Assembly: GCA_021815785.1 (NCBI GenBank)
Contig: JAKAZS010000029.1
Span: 1 to 34,990 of the forward strand
Source of the DNA: a bacterium
Lineage (GTDB): Bacteria > Cyanobacteriota > Vampirovibrionia > Obscuribacterales > JAKAZS01
DNA: 34,990 nt
Direction of reading: 5' to 3'
In this document: piece by piece, positions 17,384 to 24,982 of the stretch
Layout of the letters: each line of letters opens with the position of its first letter
Position numbering within the stretch: the first letter of the stretch is position 1
The notes under the pieces: model-generated
Told to the model about the DNA's origin: nothing
The model's database searches: none
The model's input: the letters and a program-made list of their open reading frames with translations, nothing else
Program-made: the position numbers and the translations under genes

Positions 17384-17389
17384 ATTATA
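17384..17389 (-). promoter_or_regulatory. -10 box of the meaB promoter
   Basis: A consensus TATAAT on the minus strand, about 57 bases before the chosen meaB start. No clear -35. Its place argues against the outer TTG start. Confidence 0.4.
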
Positions 17390-17478
17390 TTAGTTAAAGT
17401 TAAAAATGTTCCTAATTAATTACTTTCCTTAAACTAATTATTTTAAAAAACTTTTTTCGGAAATATATGGAGGCTGCC

Positions 17479-17886
17479 ATGTTGTCAAGGTCTAGTCTTG
17501 TGCTTATATGTATAACAGTTATTAGTTTCATCATGGTAAATCCTGTATTTGCTCAAAATACTAATACATCAAACCAATTGACTTTACATAAGTCATGGTT
17601 CGGGAAAGGGAAACAGCTTAAAGTAGAGACTAGTTCAGGTACTGCTTTTGAATTTAACGAAGGCTTTTGGGGACGTAAAAAAATCAAGGTAAATCTGCCT
17701 AAAAATAATAACTTTAGCTATAACAATGGCTTCTGGGGAAGTAAGATTGAGGCAAATTCTCAATTTGGTGATTCGCTAAGGATAAATCGACCAATGCATA
17801 AATTAACCCTGGTCAATGCTAACTTTTCTGGTTTAAATACTCAAGTTCACAATATTCTTAATAGCCCAGCTAAGCCTAATCCATAA
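17479..17886 (+). CDS. Small secreted protein with GFWG repeats
   Basis: 135 aa from the ATG at 17479, which follows GGAGG by five bases; an ATG 12 bases earlier overlaps that ribosome site and is rejected. The signal peptide (SSLVLICITVISFIMVNPVFA-Q) ends near residue 26. The mature part contains three related units built on W-F/G-G-K/R and alternating basic residues: SWFGKGKQLKVE, GFWGRKKIKVN and GFWGSKIEAN, each followed by an aromatic or polar strand, like a small beta-repeat. I know no family for it. It is flanked upstream by meaB on the other strand and downstream by a hairpin that begins inside its stop codon region. Confidence 0.65.
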   Translation: MLSRSSLVLICITVISFIMVNPVFAQNTNTSNQLTLHKSWFGKGKQLKVETSSGTAFEFNEGFWGRKKIKVNLPKNNNFSYNNGFWGSKIEANSQFGDSLRINRPMHKLTLVNANFSGLNTQVHNILNSPAKPNP

Positions 17887-17921
17887 TTTTTCTGAATTTA
17901 GATTCATGGGAAAAATTATGG
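17881..17921 (+). terminator. Hairpin overlapping the stop of the small secreted protein gene
   Basis: A 12-bp perfect outer stem (17881-17892 and 17910-17921) encloses an inner TGAAT/ATTCA dyad. The left arm includes the last codon and the stop. The following U-tract is weak (ATATATTTG), so it is a terminator or a 3'-end stabiliser. Confidence 0.5.
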
Positions 17922-18145
17922 ATATATTTGTCTAGTTAGATGGATAATTTATATTGTTAAGTTCGCAAATTTGTGATTTAGACTTATTTATTAAGAGAAT
18001 GTTGGGTTAGATTGTTTAAAAATCATGATATTGCTGAAAATAAGTTATACTCTTGTTAACGATAATAAACCTATATTACCCCATTATAGTTCACTTTATG
18101 TTCAAACTTAATTGATAAATTATTTTTCAGAGGAATTTGAATAGT

Positions 18146-19174
18146 ATGATCCGAAATTTTGATGCAATTTTATTCATGTCATTTGGTGGTCCAGAAGGTC
18201 CCGATGACGTATTGCCTTTTTTAAAAAATGTGGTTCGGGGTCGTAATGTACCTGATGAAAGACTTGTAAACGTAGCCAAACATTATAATCGTTTTGGCGG
18301 TATAAGTCCGATTAATGCTCAAAATCGTGAGATAATCAGTAAATTACATGATAAACTGATTGAAAAACAAATTAATTTGCCGCTATTCTGGGGTAATCGC
18401 AATTGGCATCCGTTAATAACAGATACAGTAGTTAAAATGCATGAAGCTAAAATTAAAAATGCGATTACTTTTGTTACGGCTGCTTTTAGCTCTTATTCAT
18501 CCTGTCAGCAATATAAAGAGGATATTGAGAATGCCTGTAAAATTAATAATGTTAATAATTTAAAAATTTTTAAAATCAGGCCATTTTTTAATCATCCTTT
18601 ATTTATTCAGGCTAATATTGACCTTATTGCTGAATCTATGGGTCAATTTACTGGTTTTGATAAGAATAGAGTGAAACTTATTTTTACGGCGCATAGTATT
18701 CCTTTGTCGATGGATGAAAACTGTGATTATCAAAAACAGCTTCTAAGTACTGCTAAAGTTCTAGCTGATGCTTTTGGTGTCACAAATTTTAAATTAGCTT
18801 ATCAAAGCCGATCGGGATCGCCTCGTGATCCTTGGCTTGAGCCCGATATTTTGGACGTTTTAAATAGTGAATGCAACGCTAGTGAATTTATAATTATTGT
18901 ACCAATAGGTTTTATAAGTGATCATATGGAAATAATTTATGATCTTGATATCGAAGCAAAAAACAAAGCTTTGGAACTTGGTCTTAATATGGTTAGAGCT
19001 AAAGCGGTGTCCAACAGTCCCATATTTATCAATATGATAGTTGAGTTAATTGAAGAAGTTCTTAATGATGTGCCAGCTAAAATTCATGAAGGTTTTAATT
19101 TGCCATCACCCGATTGTGATCCTAATTGCTGCCCGCTAATCAAATATACTGAATTGGTTAATAAAAATAATTAG
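18146..19174 (+). CDS. hemH: Ferrochelatase, actinobacterial coproporphyrin type
   Basis: 342 aa from an ATG at 18146; a TTG nine bases earlier is possible. It inserts iron into a porphyrin at the end of haem synthesis. The N-terminal FGGPEGPDDVLPFLKNV, RFGGISPINAQNR, FWGNRNWHP and YQSRSGSPRDPWLEPD blocks are those of the actinobacterial coproporphyrin ferrochelatases (CpfC), more than those of classical protoporphyrin enzymes. Catalytic His183 (FTAHSIP) and the SDHMEIIYD block with His260 and Glu262 are present. Cys120 (SSYSSCQQY) and a C-terminal CDPNCCP cluster (Cys324, 328, 329) fit the [2Fe-2S] cluster ligands known in that group. No other haem gene is in the window. Whether the substrate is coproporphyrin or protoporphyrin is inferred only from similarity; cpfC would then be the proper symbol. 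Confidence 0.9.
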   Translation: MIRNFDAILFMSFGGPEGPDDVLPFLKNVVRGRNVPDERLVNVAKHYNRFGGISPINAQNREIISKLHDKLIEKQINLPLFWGNRNWHPLITDTVVKMHEAKIKNAITFVTAAFSSYSSCQQYKEDIENACKINNVNNLKIFKIRPFFNHPLFIQANIDLIAESMGQFTGFDKNRVKLIFTAHSIPLSMDENCDYQKQLLSTAKVLADAFGVTNFKLAYQSRSGSPRDPWLEPDILDVLNSECNASEFIIIVPIGFISDHMEIIYDLDIEAKNKALELGLNMVRAKAVSNSPIFINMIVELIEEVLNDVPAKIHEGFNLPSPDCDPNCCPLIKYTELVNKNN

Positions 19175-19201
19175 TATCCATTTTTTCTTTTAAAGGTTGC
19201 T

Positions 19202-20284
19202 TTGTTGTTAAATCCGATTGTAAATTCTGAAGTCCTAAAAAAAGCAATTCAAAGCTCGAGAAATGGTATTGTAATTGCCGATGCTAAATTACCGGATAAT
19301 CCTTTGATTTATGTTAATCCGGCTTTTATGGAATTGACTGGTTATGATTTGGATGAAATAATCAACAAAAACTGTCGATTTTTACAAGGTGACGATCGTA
19401 ATCAACCAGCTATTCATCGAATTCATGAAGCAATTAATCAAGGTACGACAGTTACTGACATATTAAGGAATTACCGCAAAGATGGTTCGCTGTTTTGGAA
19501 TGAATTGACAATTTCACCAGTATTTGATGATACCAATACAATTACCCATTTTATTGGGATTCAGAATGATATATCATCCCGTAAAGAAGCCGAAAGAGAA
19601 ATTAATGAGTTCTATTCAGTGGTATCACACGAATTGCGAACACCGTTGTCAGCAATTATTAGTTCTTTGTCAATTATTTTAGATGAAGGGAATTTAACCA
19701 AAGATAATTCAAGAATATTGACTATTGCCAAATCAGCTTCAATACGGCTTAAAAAACTTATTGATAATATTCTTGATATTAAAAAAATTGAGTATGGAAC
19801 TTATCATTTAAATTTAAAATTATATAGACCTAATGAAGTTCTAAAAATTGTTGTTGATGATTTTACGGCTTTAGCTAAAGAAAAATCAATAAAGCTTATA
19901 AGTAAAGTGTACTGCGAATCTCAAGTTGAATTTGATTTAGATAAAATTATTCGCGTATTAGGTAATTTAGTTAATAATGCTATTAAATTTTCTGACCCAA
20001 ATTCAAACATTATTATTAGTGTTAATGAGATTGATAATGATCGTATAGAGTTTAGAGTGCAGGATTTTGGTATTGGCATTAGTCCTGAGTCGCAGAAACT
20101 TTTGTTTAAACAGTTTTCCCAGATTTCCCAAACTCTGATTACTAATACGTGCAGTTCTGGCTTAGGACTCTATATTTGCAAATCATTAGTAGAATTACAT
20201 GATGGCAGTATTAAAGTTGATAGCGACTTAGGTAAAGGTTCAACTTTTTCTTTTCAATTGCCAACAATATTATCCAGGCGTTAA
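19202..20284 (+). CDS. LOV-domain sensor histidine kinase (putative blue-light receptor)
   Basis: 360 aa, no membrane segment, TTG start at 19202 (or 19205) after AAAGG. Residues 12-125 form a PAS domain with the LOV signature NCRFLQGDD: photoactive Cys58, then Asn90 (RNYRKDG), Asn100 (FWNEL) and Gln121 (FIGIQND), the residues that hold flavin and form or sense the cysteinyl adduct in phototropins and YtvA. The position before Asn57 is Lys, as often found; the usual Gly before that is Asn. A short linker leads to HisKA with phosphorylatable His143 (VSHELRTPLS), then HATPase with N-box NLVNNAIKFS (256-265), DFGIGI (288-293) and GLGLYI (320-325). No response regulator is adjacent. It is 27 bases after hemH and probably cotranscribed. 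Confidence 0.9.
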   Translation: MLLNPIVNSEVLKKAIQSSRNGIVIADAKLPDNPLIYVNPAFMELTGYDLDEIINKNCRFLQGDDRNQPAIHRIHEAINQGTTVTDILRNYRKDGSLFWNELTISPVFDDTNTITHFIGIQNDISSRKEAEREINEFYSVVSHELRTPLSAIISSLSIILDEGNLTKDNSRILTIAKSASIRLKKLIDNILDIKKIEYGTYHLNLKLYRPNEVLKIVVDDFTALAKEKSIKLISKVYCESQVEFDLDKIIRVLGNLVNNAIKFSDPNSNIIISVNEIDNDRIEFRVQDFGIGISPESQKLLFKQFSQISQTLITNTCSSGLGLYICKSLVELHDGSIKVDSDLGKGSTFSFQLPTILSRR

Positions 20285-20329
20285 TATATATTTGCTGGCT
20301 TGAGCATACAAAATTTTTGGATTTAAGCT

Positions 20330-20335
20330 TATAAT
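20330..20335 (+). promoter_or_regulatory. -10 box before the Ser/Thr kinase gene
   Basis: A consensus TATAAT 33 bases before the ATG; a poor TACAAA lies 17 bases upstream of it. This suggests the kinase can be expressed separately from the LOV kinase. Confidence 0.35.
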
Positions 20336-20367
20336 ATTTTTAATTAAATTAATTAGAGTAAATTTTA

Positions 20368-21798
20368 ATGTCTAAATATCAAGAAATTAAATATATGCCA
20401 GATGTGAAAAATTCATTTCTGTTTGGTCTAATTGTTAATTTGTTAATTGCTATTCTCTTGATAACAGCTTTGGAAATTGCGGTTAATCATCATCAATTTA
20501 ACAGTATTCAGGAATTATATTATTATTACTTTGGCTTAGCCTTAGTGATGCTAAATTTACTGTTTATTCAGCACCTGCTTAAAGAGGCTTTTCGTAATCA
20601 GAAATTTATTATAACTGATGATTATATAATTTTTCCTCATCGTTTTGCTCATCAGCTATTCTTTCGCCAAAAGCGCAATTTTAATGATATTGCTAGAGTA
20701 GTAATTGGATCTTTGGTCACTCAAAAACAAAAAAAAGTTTATGATGTTGAATTACAAAATGAAGACAAGAATAATCTAATTATCGTTTATTTTAAATCTG
20801 GGGGTAAGGTTACGGTCAATTTAAAATATATGAATAAAGAAGATAGTAATACTTTTATTTCCTGTTTTAATCAATTCTTTGACTTTTCTTATAATAGTCC
20901 AGCTAAGCATACTAGCAAATCAAGCGTTGCTTTAAATAGTCCAGCTAATATGAGTTTTACGCAGATGTGGCAAACTGAATTGGAAAATCATTTTACCAGT
21001 ACTAATTATATGCCATTGACTCCAAATCAATATCTTTTAGATAAGCGATACCAAATTGTGATACCAATATCCGTCAGACCTTTTACCAGTGTTTATTTGG
21101 CACAAACTTTAGCTAAAGAGCAGATAATTATTAAGGAATTTTATCTAGGTTTCATTGAAGCCAAACAGGAAAAATTATTTGAATTATTTGATCGTCAAGC
21201 CCAGATTTTACTTAAACTCAATCACCCTCAAATTTCCCGCGTTATTGACAGTTTTACTGTTGAAGATAAAAAGTATCTGGTTTTAGAATATAAAACCGGC
21301 AAAACTTTGCGCAAACTTATTCAAGAAAATATTATTCTATCTAATCAAGTAATTCTAGATATTGGCTTTCAGTTGGCTGCAATTTTACAATATCTGCACA
21401 GTCAGGAGCCACCAGTTGTCCATCGAGATATAACTCCTGATAATATTGTTTTAAATAATCAAAATAAATGTTTCCTAATTGACTTTGGAGCTGCTAGTCA
21501 TTATTTAGCTGACGTTACTGGTACTATTATTGGTAAGCAGGGGTATATGCCCCCAGAACAGATTAAGGGAAAAGCAACTATTCAAAGTGATATTTATGCA
21601 TTAGGAGCAACTCTTTATTATCTTATCTGCCATGAAGACCCTATTGTATTAGAACAACCATCGCCTAAAGGCATCAAGCATAATTTGCCCTCTGGTATTA
21701 ATAAATTAATTGAAGATTCTACCAGTCTGGATGTAAATAAGCGGATCGCCAATAGTGCTGAATTAATGGCTCAAATTAAACTTTTGCAACAGAAATAA
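20368..21798 (+). CDS. Membrane-anchored Ser/Thr protein kinase-like protein
   Basis: 476 aa. Two membrane segments (about 18-38 and 52-70) are followed by a strand-rich cytoplasmic module of about 100 residues (75-175), possibly PH-like, a polar linker and a eukaryotic-type kinase domain (about 222-475). Lys256 (IIIKEF), HRD at 352-354 with Asn359, DFG at 372-374 and PPE at 395-397 are in place, so phosphotransfer looks possible. The catalytic loop reads HRDITPDN rather than HRDLKPEN, and the glycine-rich loop has no glycine (PISVRPFTSVYLA). Kinases placed C-terminal to membrane helices are the reverse of the common PknB plan. The neighbour is the LOV kinase; no phosphatase or FHA protein is seen. 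Confidence 0.85.
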   Translation: MSKYQEIKYMPDVKNSFLFGLIVNLLIAILLITALEIAVNHHQFNSIQELYYYYFGLALVMLNLLFIQHLLKEAFRNQKFIITDDYIIFPHRFAHQLFFRQKRNFNDIARVVIGSLVTQKQKKVYDVELQNEDKNNLIIVYFKSGGKVTVNLKYMNKEDSNTFISCFNQFFDFSYNSPAKHTSKSSVALNSPANMSFTQMWQTELENHFTSTNYMPLTPNQYLLDKRYQIVIPISVRPFTSVYLAQTLAKEQIIIKEFYLGFIEAKQEKLFELFDRQAQILLKLNHPQISRVIDSFTVEDKKYLVLEYKTGKTLRKLIQENIILSNQVILDIGFQLAAILQYLHSQEPPVVHRDITPDNIVLNNQNKCFLIDFGAASHYLADVTGTIIGKQGYMPPEQIKGKATIQSDIYALGATLYYLICHEDPIVLEQPSPKGIKHNLPSGINKLIEDSTSLDVNKRIANSAELMAQIKLLQQK

Positions 21799-21846
21799 AA
21801 CACATTTGTGGGGCTATTTATATTTTGATAATAGTTTTAACATAAG

Positions 21847-24666
21847 CTATTGATCGGTTGGATTAGTTAACTGCGGGTCTAACTGATTCATTCTTTGCCA
21901 GAATAAATTTGAATCGTTTTGATTTTGCATATTTAAGGTTTGGCCTGATCTTACCAGTCCATCAATTTCCCAAGGAGAATAATTTTTATAGGCATCTATA
22001 GCAATGGGTATGGTGGTTGAAATTAACGGAGCATTGGGGAAGAAATTGCTTTGAACGGCAGCAGTTGTCATGGCTTTAAACATTAAATTACTACCAGTTA
22101 GACCAGCCGTTACAGCAGCTTTACCCGCGTTAGAAGCCCAGCCTAAAGGCATGGCCGTAAATATCCCTAATTCGGCAGTATTAATAGCGGCCTGTTTTAA
22201 ATTTTCCTGCCCCAGCGCAACTTTGAAACCTTGAACTGTTCCTTGGGTACCTAGACCAACGCCTAAACTGTAGCGACTAAGCCCCATTTTATTAGCAAAT
22301 TTAATACCTTGACTAGCAGTCTTGCTTAAAAATGAAGAATCGCTTTTAAGCGAAGTTTGAGCTACATTGGCAAGATCACTACCAGCGTCAGCTGTAGCTC
22401 CAGCGCCAGCCGTACTGGCATCAGCACCAATAGTACCAGCCGTAGCAACATCGCCGCTGACTCCAGCGCCAGCCACATCAGCAGTTATCGCACTAGTTCC
22501 AGCAACGTCAGTAGTTATAGCACTAGCTCCAGTAATGGCAGCTGCGTCTGAACTGGCAGCAACACCAGCTACAGTGGTATCAGCTACGGCTGATGCACCA
22601 ATGGCTCCAGCTCCTAGGCCAAAACTGGCAATGGTAGCACCACCTTCAACACCTAATAATGCACCTTGACCAAATGTGCTTAATGAAACCTTGTCGCCAA
22701 AGCTAGCGTGTGCGGCAGTATAAGCAGCTCCACCAGCAATAGCACTACTGCCCAGGGCGGTAGCTCCAATTAAGGCAGTTGTAACAACTGTTCCGGTTTC
22801 AAGTCCAGCTATAGCAGCTCCAGGACCCGACCAGATAGTTAAGGCCGCTGCACCCAGACCAGCACCAACTCCAGCGGCTATACATAAGCCATCTTTAATA
22901 CTTGTCCAGTTGCGCTCAAACCATCCTTCTTGTTTGGTTTCGTCAATAAGTTTAGTGAAATCAATTTTGCTGGCTTTGGCAAAATCAGGATAGTCATTTT
23001 GAACGTTTAGAAAGTCGCTATGGGCTTCATTACGCTTGCCTTGAGCGGCGGCTAAAATTCCTGATAAATATACAGTGTATGGATACTGGTTACTGGCTTG
23101 TTTATTAATACCTTGAGCTTCTTGATTTAGCTGTAACTGAGTTTCTAATCGCTGTGTTTCAAATTGTTTTTGATTTTGGGACAAGGTCTTGTCTAACGCT
23201 AAATTAGCTAACTGAGCCTTAAGATCAATTGCTTGTGCGGCTAATACTTTATTGCCTTTTTCAACTTGTTGATAGGTTTTTAAGGCAGCCTCTTTAAGGG
23301 TATTTAATTGAGCCTGCGCGGTAGAAAAATCCTTACTGTTTAAAGCTTTTTGAAAATTGGATTCATCAACACTTAAGTCCCCACTGGATTGAGCTTTGCC
23401 AAATAAGGCCTGGCTAAAAATGGTGTTTAAACTGCTGTCATTAGCTACTAGTTTTAAGGCATCATCACTTTTTAATTCGATAGCTAATTTAAGGGCTTTA
23501 TCATAATCACCGTTTTTTTCTAAGAAACTAGCATAATCCAATTTTGCCTGTTCCTTGACCTGGATAGTTTTGGCTTCTTCGATAGCGGTAGTTTTATCAC
23601 CTTTTTGCATTGCTGTTTGAAATTTAGCCACACAATTAGCGATATTAATGTTTTTGCTTAAAGCCATTGCTTGTTCATAAGCCTTGCTTGCTTCTTGAAT
23701 CTTACCAGTGGCACTTAATTTATTGGCATTTTGTACGGCTTGTAAAATTGCGGTAGTAGCAGTATTATTGTCCAGCGCAACTTTAGAGGTAGGGTTTGTG
23801 GGTTGGTCATTAGGCTTGACGTTAGGATTTAGTTTAGCCATTAATTCATTTTGGATATTGAGAAATATTTGAGAGTTTTTAACTTCGTTGCTTAATCTGC
23901 CGGCCTGGCTAATAAGTAAGTGGGCGTCGAGTAAATCAGCATGGCTAGGTTGACCCTGAGCAATTTGATTAGGATTAGTGCTAGTTTGCGTAAATCCGTT
24001 AAGGATAGCTTGTGCATAAAATAATCGGGTTGTAGCTGGGCTGTCTTTTAAAGCCGACAACTCGTCATTTTGTTGCACTAATGTCATAAGTTTAGTTAAA
24101 TCCTGTTGTTGACTTGAACCAATTATGGCTTGTTCTTTAGCTTTTGCTAATTCTTGAAGATTAAGTTTCTTTGGGTCTAAATTTAATGATTTAGCTAAAG
24201 CATTTACTTCTTGATTGTTAGTTTTAAGCTGGGCATCGATTTTATCAATAATTCCGGTTTGGCTAATCGCATCAGCATTGCCAATAGCCGTTTGGCAGTC
24301 ATGATTTAATTCGGCCTTGAGGGCTAAAACTATGTCTTTAGCTGGTTTTTGAATTATGGAACCATTTTGATCTTTTAGTGAAACTAGTGTATCTGGTTTT
24401 TGACTGTTAAGATTGGCTAATTCATGAAGAATAATGTTGGCATCTTGTAGATAGCCATAAGGATTTTTAATGTCCTGGGGTTTAGCTATCGGTTTAGCTG
24501 ATACTTTTTCGGTTGGCTTAGCTATTTCAGATGCTGGAGCAGGCTCAGGTGAACCTTTTGGTTTAAAAGCGGCTCGGCTTAGAGTTGAATTGGGCTGCAC
24601 CGGCTTCGTATTTATATCTTTAGGGTTGAAGCCCATATCTTCAATTGAGTTAAATTTAGCATTCAT
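21847..24666 (-). CDS. Large Ala/Gln-rich protein with Gly/Ala hydrophobic domain, function unknown
   Basis: 939 aa. Residues 1-70 are Pro/Lys-rich and disordered. Residues about 75-580 are helical and Ala/Gln/Leu/Asn-rich with TPR-like pairs (for example KIQEASKAYEQAMALSKN and GDYDKALKLAIELKSD) and coiled-coil-prone stretches near 490-540. Residues about 590-700 are Gly/Ala-rich hydrophobic segments of the kind that insert in membranes (GAGLGAAALTIW, GSSAIAGGAAYTAAHA). Residues about 700-775 are low-complexity Ala/Thr/Asp/Gly with an imperfect ten-residue repeat (GASAITTDVA, GTSAITADVA). The end returns to ordinary composition. The low-complexity part is clearly higher in G+C than its surroundings. 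No signal peptide. The TPR-plus-glycine-zipper layout recalls large effector- or toxin-like proteins, but no enzymatic domain is seen. Confidence 0.75.
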   Translation of the reverse strand: MNAKFNSIEDMGFNPKDINTKPVQPNSTLSRAAFKPKGSPEPAPASEIAKPTEKVSAKPIAKPQDIKNPYGYLQDANIILHELANLNSQKPDTLVSLKDQNGSIIQKPAKDIVLALKAELNHDCQTAIGNADAISQTGIIDKIDAQLKTNNQEVNALAKSLNLDPKKLNLQELAKAKEQAIIGSSQQQDLTKLMTLVQQNDELSALKDSPATTRLFYAQAILNGFTQTSTNPNQIAQGQPSHADLLDAHLLISQAGRLSNEVKNSQIFLNIQNELMAKLNPNVKPNDQPTNPTSKVALDNNTATTAILQAVQNANKLSATGKIQEASKAYEQAMALSKNINIANCVAKFQTAMQKGDKTTAIEEAKTIQVKEQAKLDYASFLEKNGDYDKALKLAIELKSDDALKLVANDSSLNTIFSQALFGKAQSSGDLSVDESNFQKALNSKDFSTAQAQLNTLKEAALKTYQQVEKGNKVLAAQAIDLKAQLANLALDKTLSQNQKQFETQRLETQLQLNQEAQGINKQASNQYPYTVYLSGILAAAQGKRNEAHSDFLNVQNDYPDFAKASKIDFTKLIDETKQEGWFERNWTSIKDGLCIAAGVGAGLGAAALTIWSGPGAAIAGLETGTVVTTALIGATALGSSAIAGGAAYTAAHASFGDKVSLSTFGQGALLGVEGGATIASFGLGAGAIGASAVADTTVAGVAASSDAAAITGASAITTDVAGTSAITADVAGAGVSGDVATAGTIGADASTAGAGATADAGSDLANVAQTSLKSDSSFLSKTASQGIKFANKMGLSRYSLGVGLGTQGTVQGFKVALGQENLKQAAINTAELGIFTAMPLGWASNAGKAAVTAGLTGSNLMFKAMTTAAVQSNFFPNAPLISTTIPIAIDAYKNYSPWEIDGLVRSGQTLNMQNQNDSNLFWQRMNQLDPQLTNPTDQ

Positions 24667-24982
24667 AGTCTTAGTATTTCCATTAATAAAGTATTTTTAA
24701 ATTTTTGCGTCTGCCTAATTTTATATACCCATTTTTATCGAGTCTTTGACATTAAATAAAAATTTTCTGCCTAATTTTAAGACTTTGAGATTAAGCATAA
24801 CCATAAATCAACACTTACGTATAATTAATTCTTTTTTTAACTATGGGAATAATCCTAATTAGCTAAGTAAATTAAATACTAACATCGTTAATTAAAGCCA
24901 ACGGATTTTTTACAAATAAGTTAAATTAATGGTATATTTTACCTGTAAAGAAGCCTTTGACTATATTTAATTAATATCGATT
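24667..24982. promoter_or_regulatory. Divergent promoter region of the 939-aa gene and the SpoIID gene
   Basis: 316 bases without a gene. A plausible plus-strand promoter is TTACAA (24910-24915), 17 nt, TATATT (24933-24938) for the SpoIID/M50 pair. A 14-mer, TCTGCCTAATTTTA, occurs twice (24710-24723 and 24766-24779). Nothing else is recognisable. Confidence 0.4.

Noticed and set aside
22357-22669. Plus-strand Ala/Pro/Ser-rich frames inside the 939-aa gene
   Set aside because: They are antisense reading of the low-complexity Ala/Thr repeat and have no start signals.
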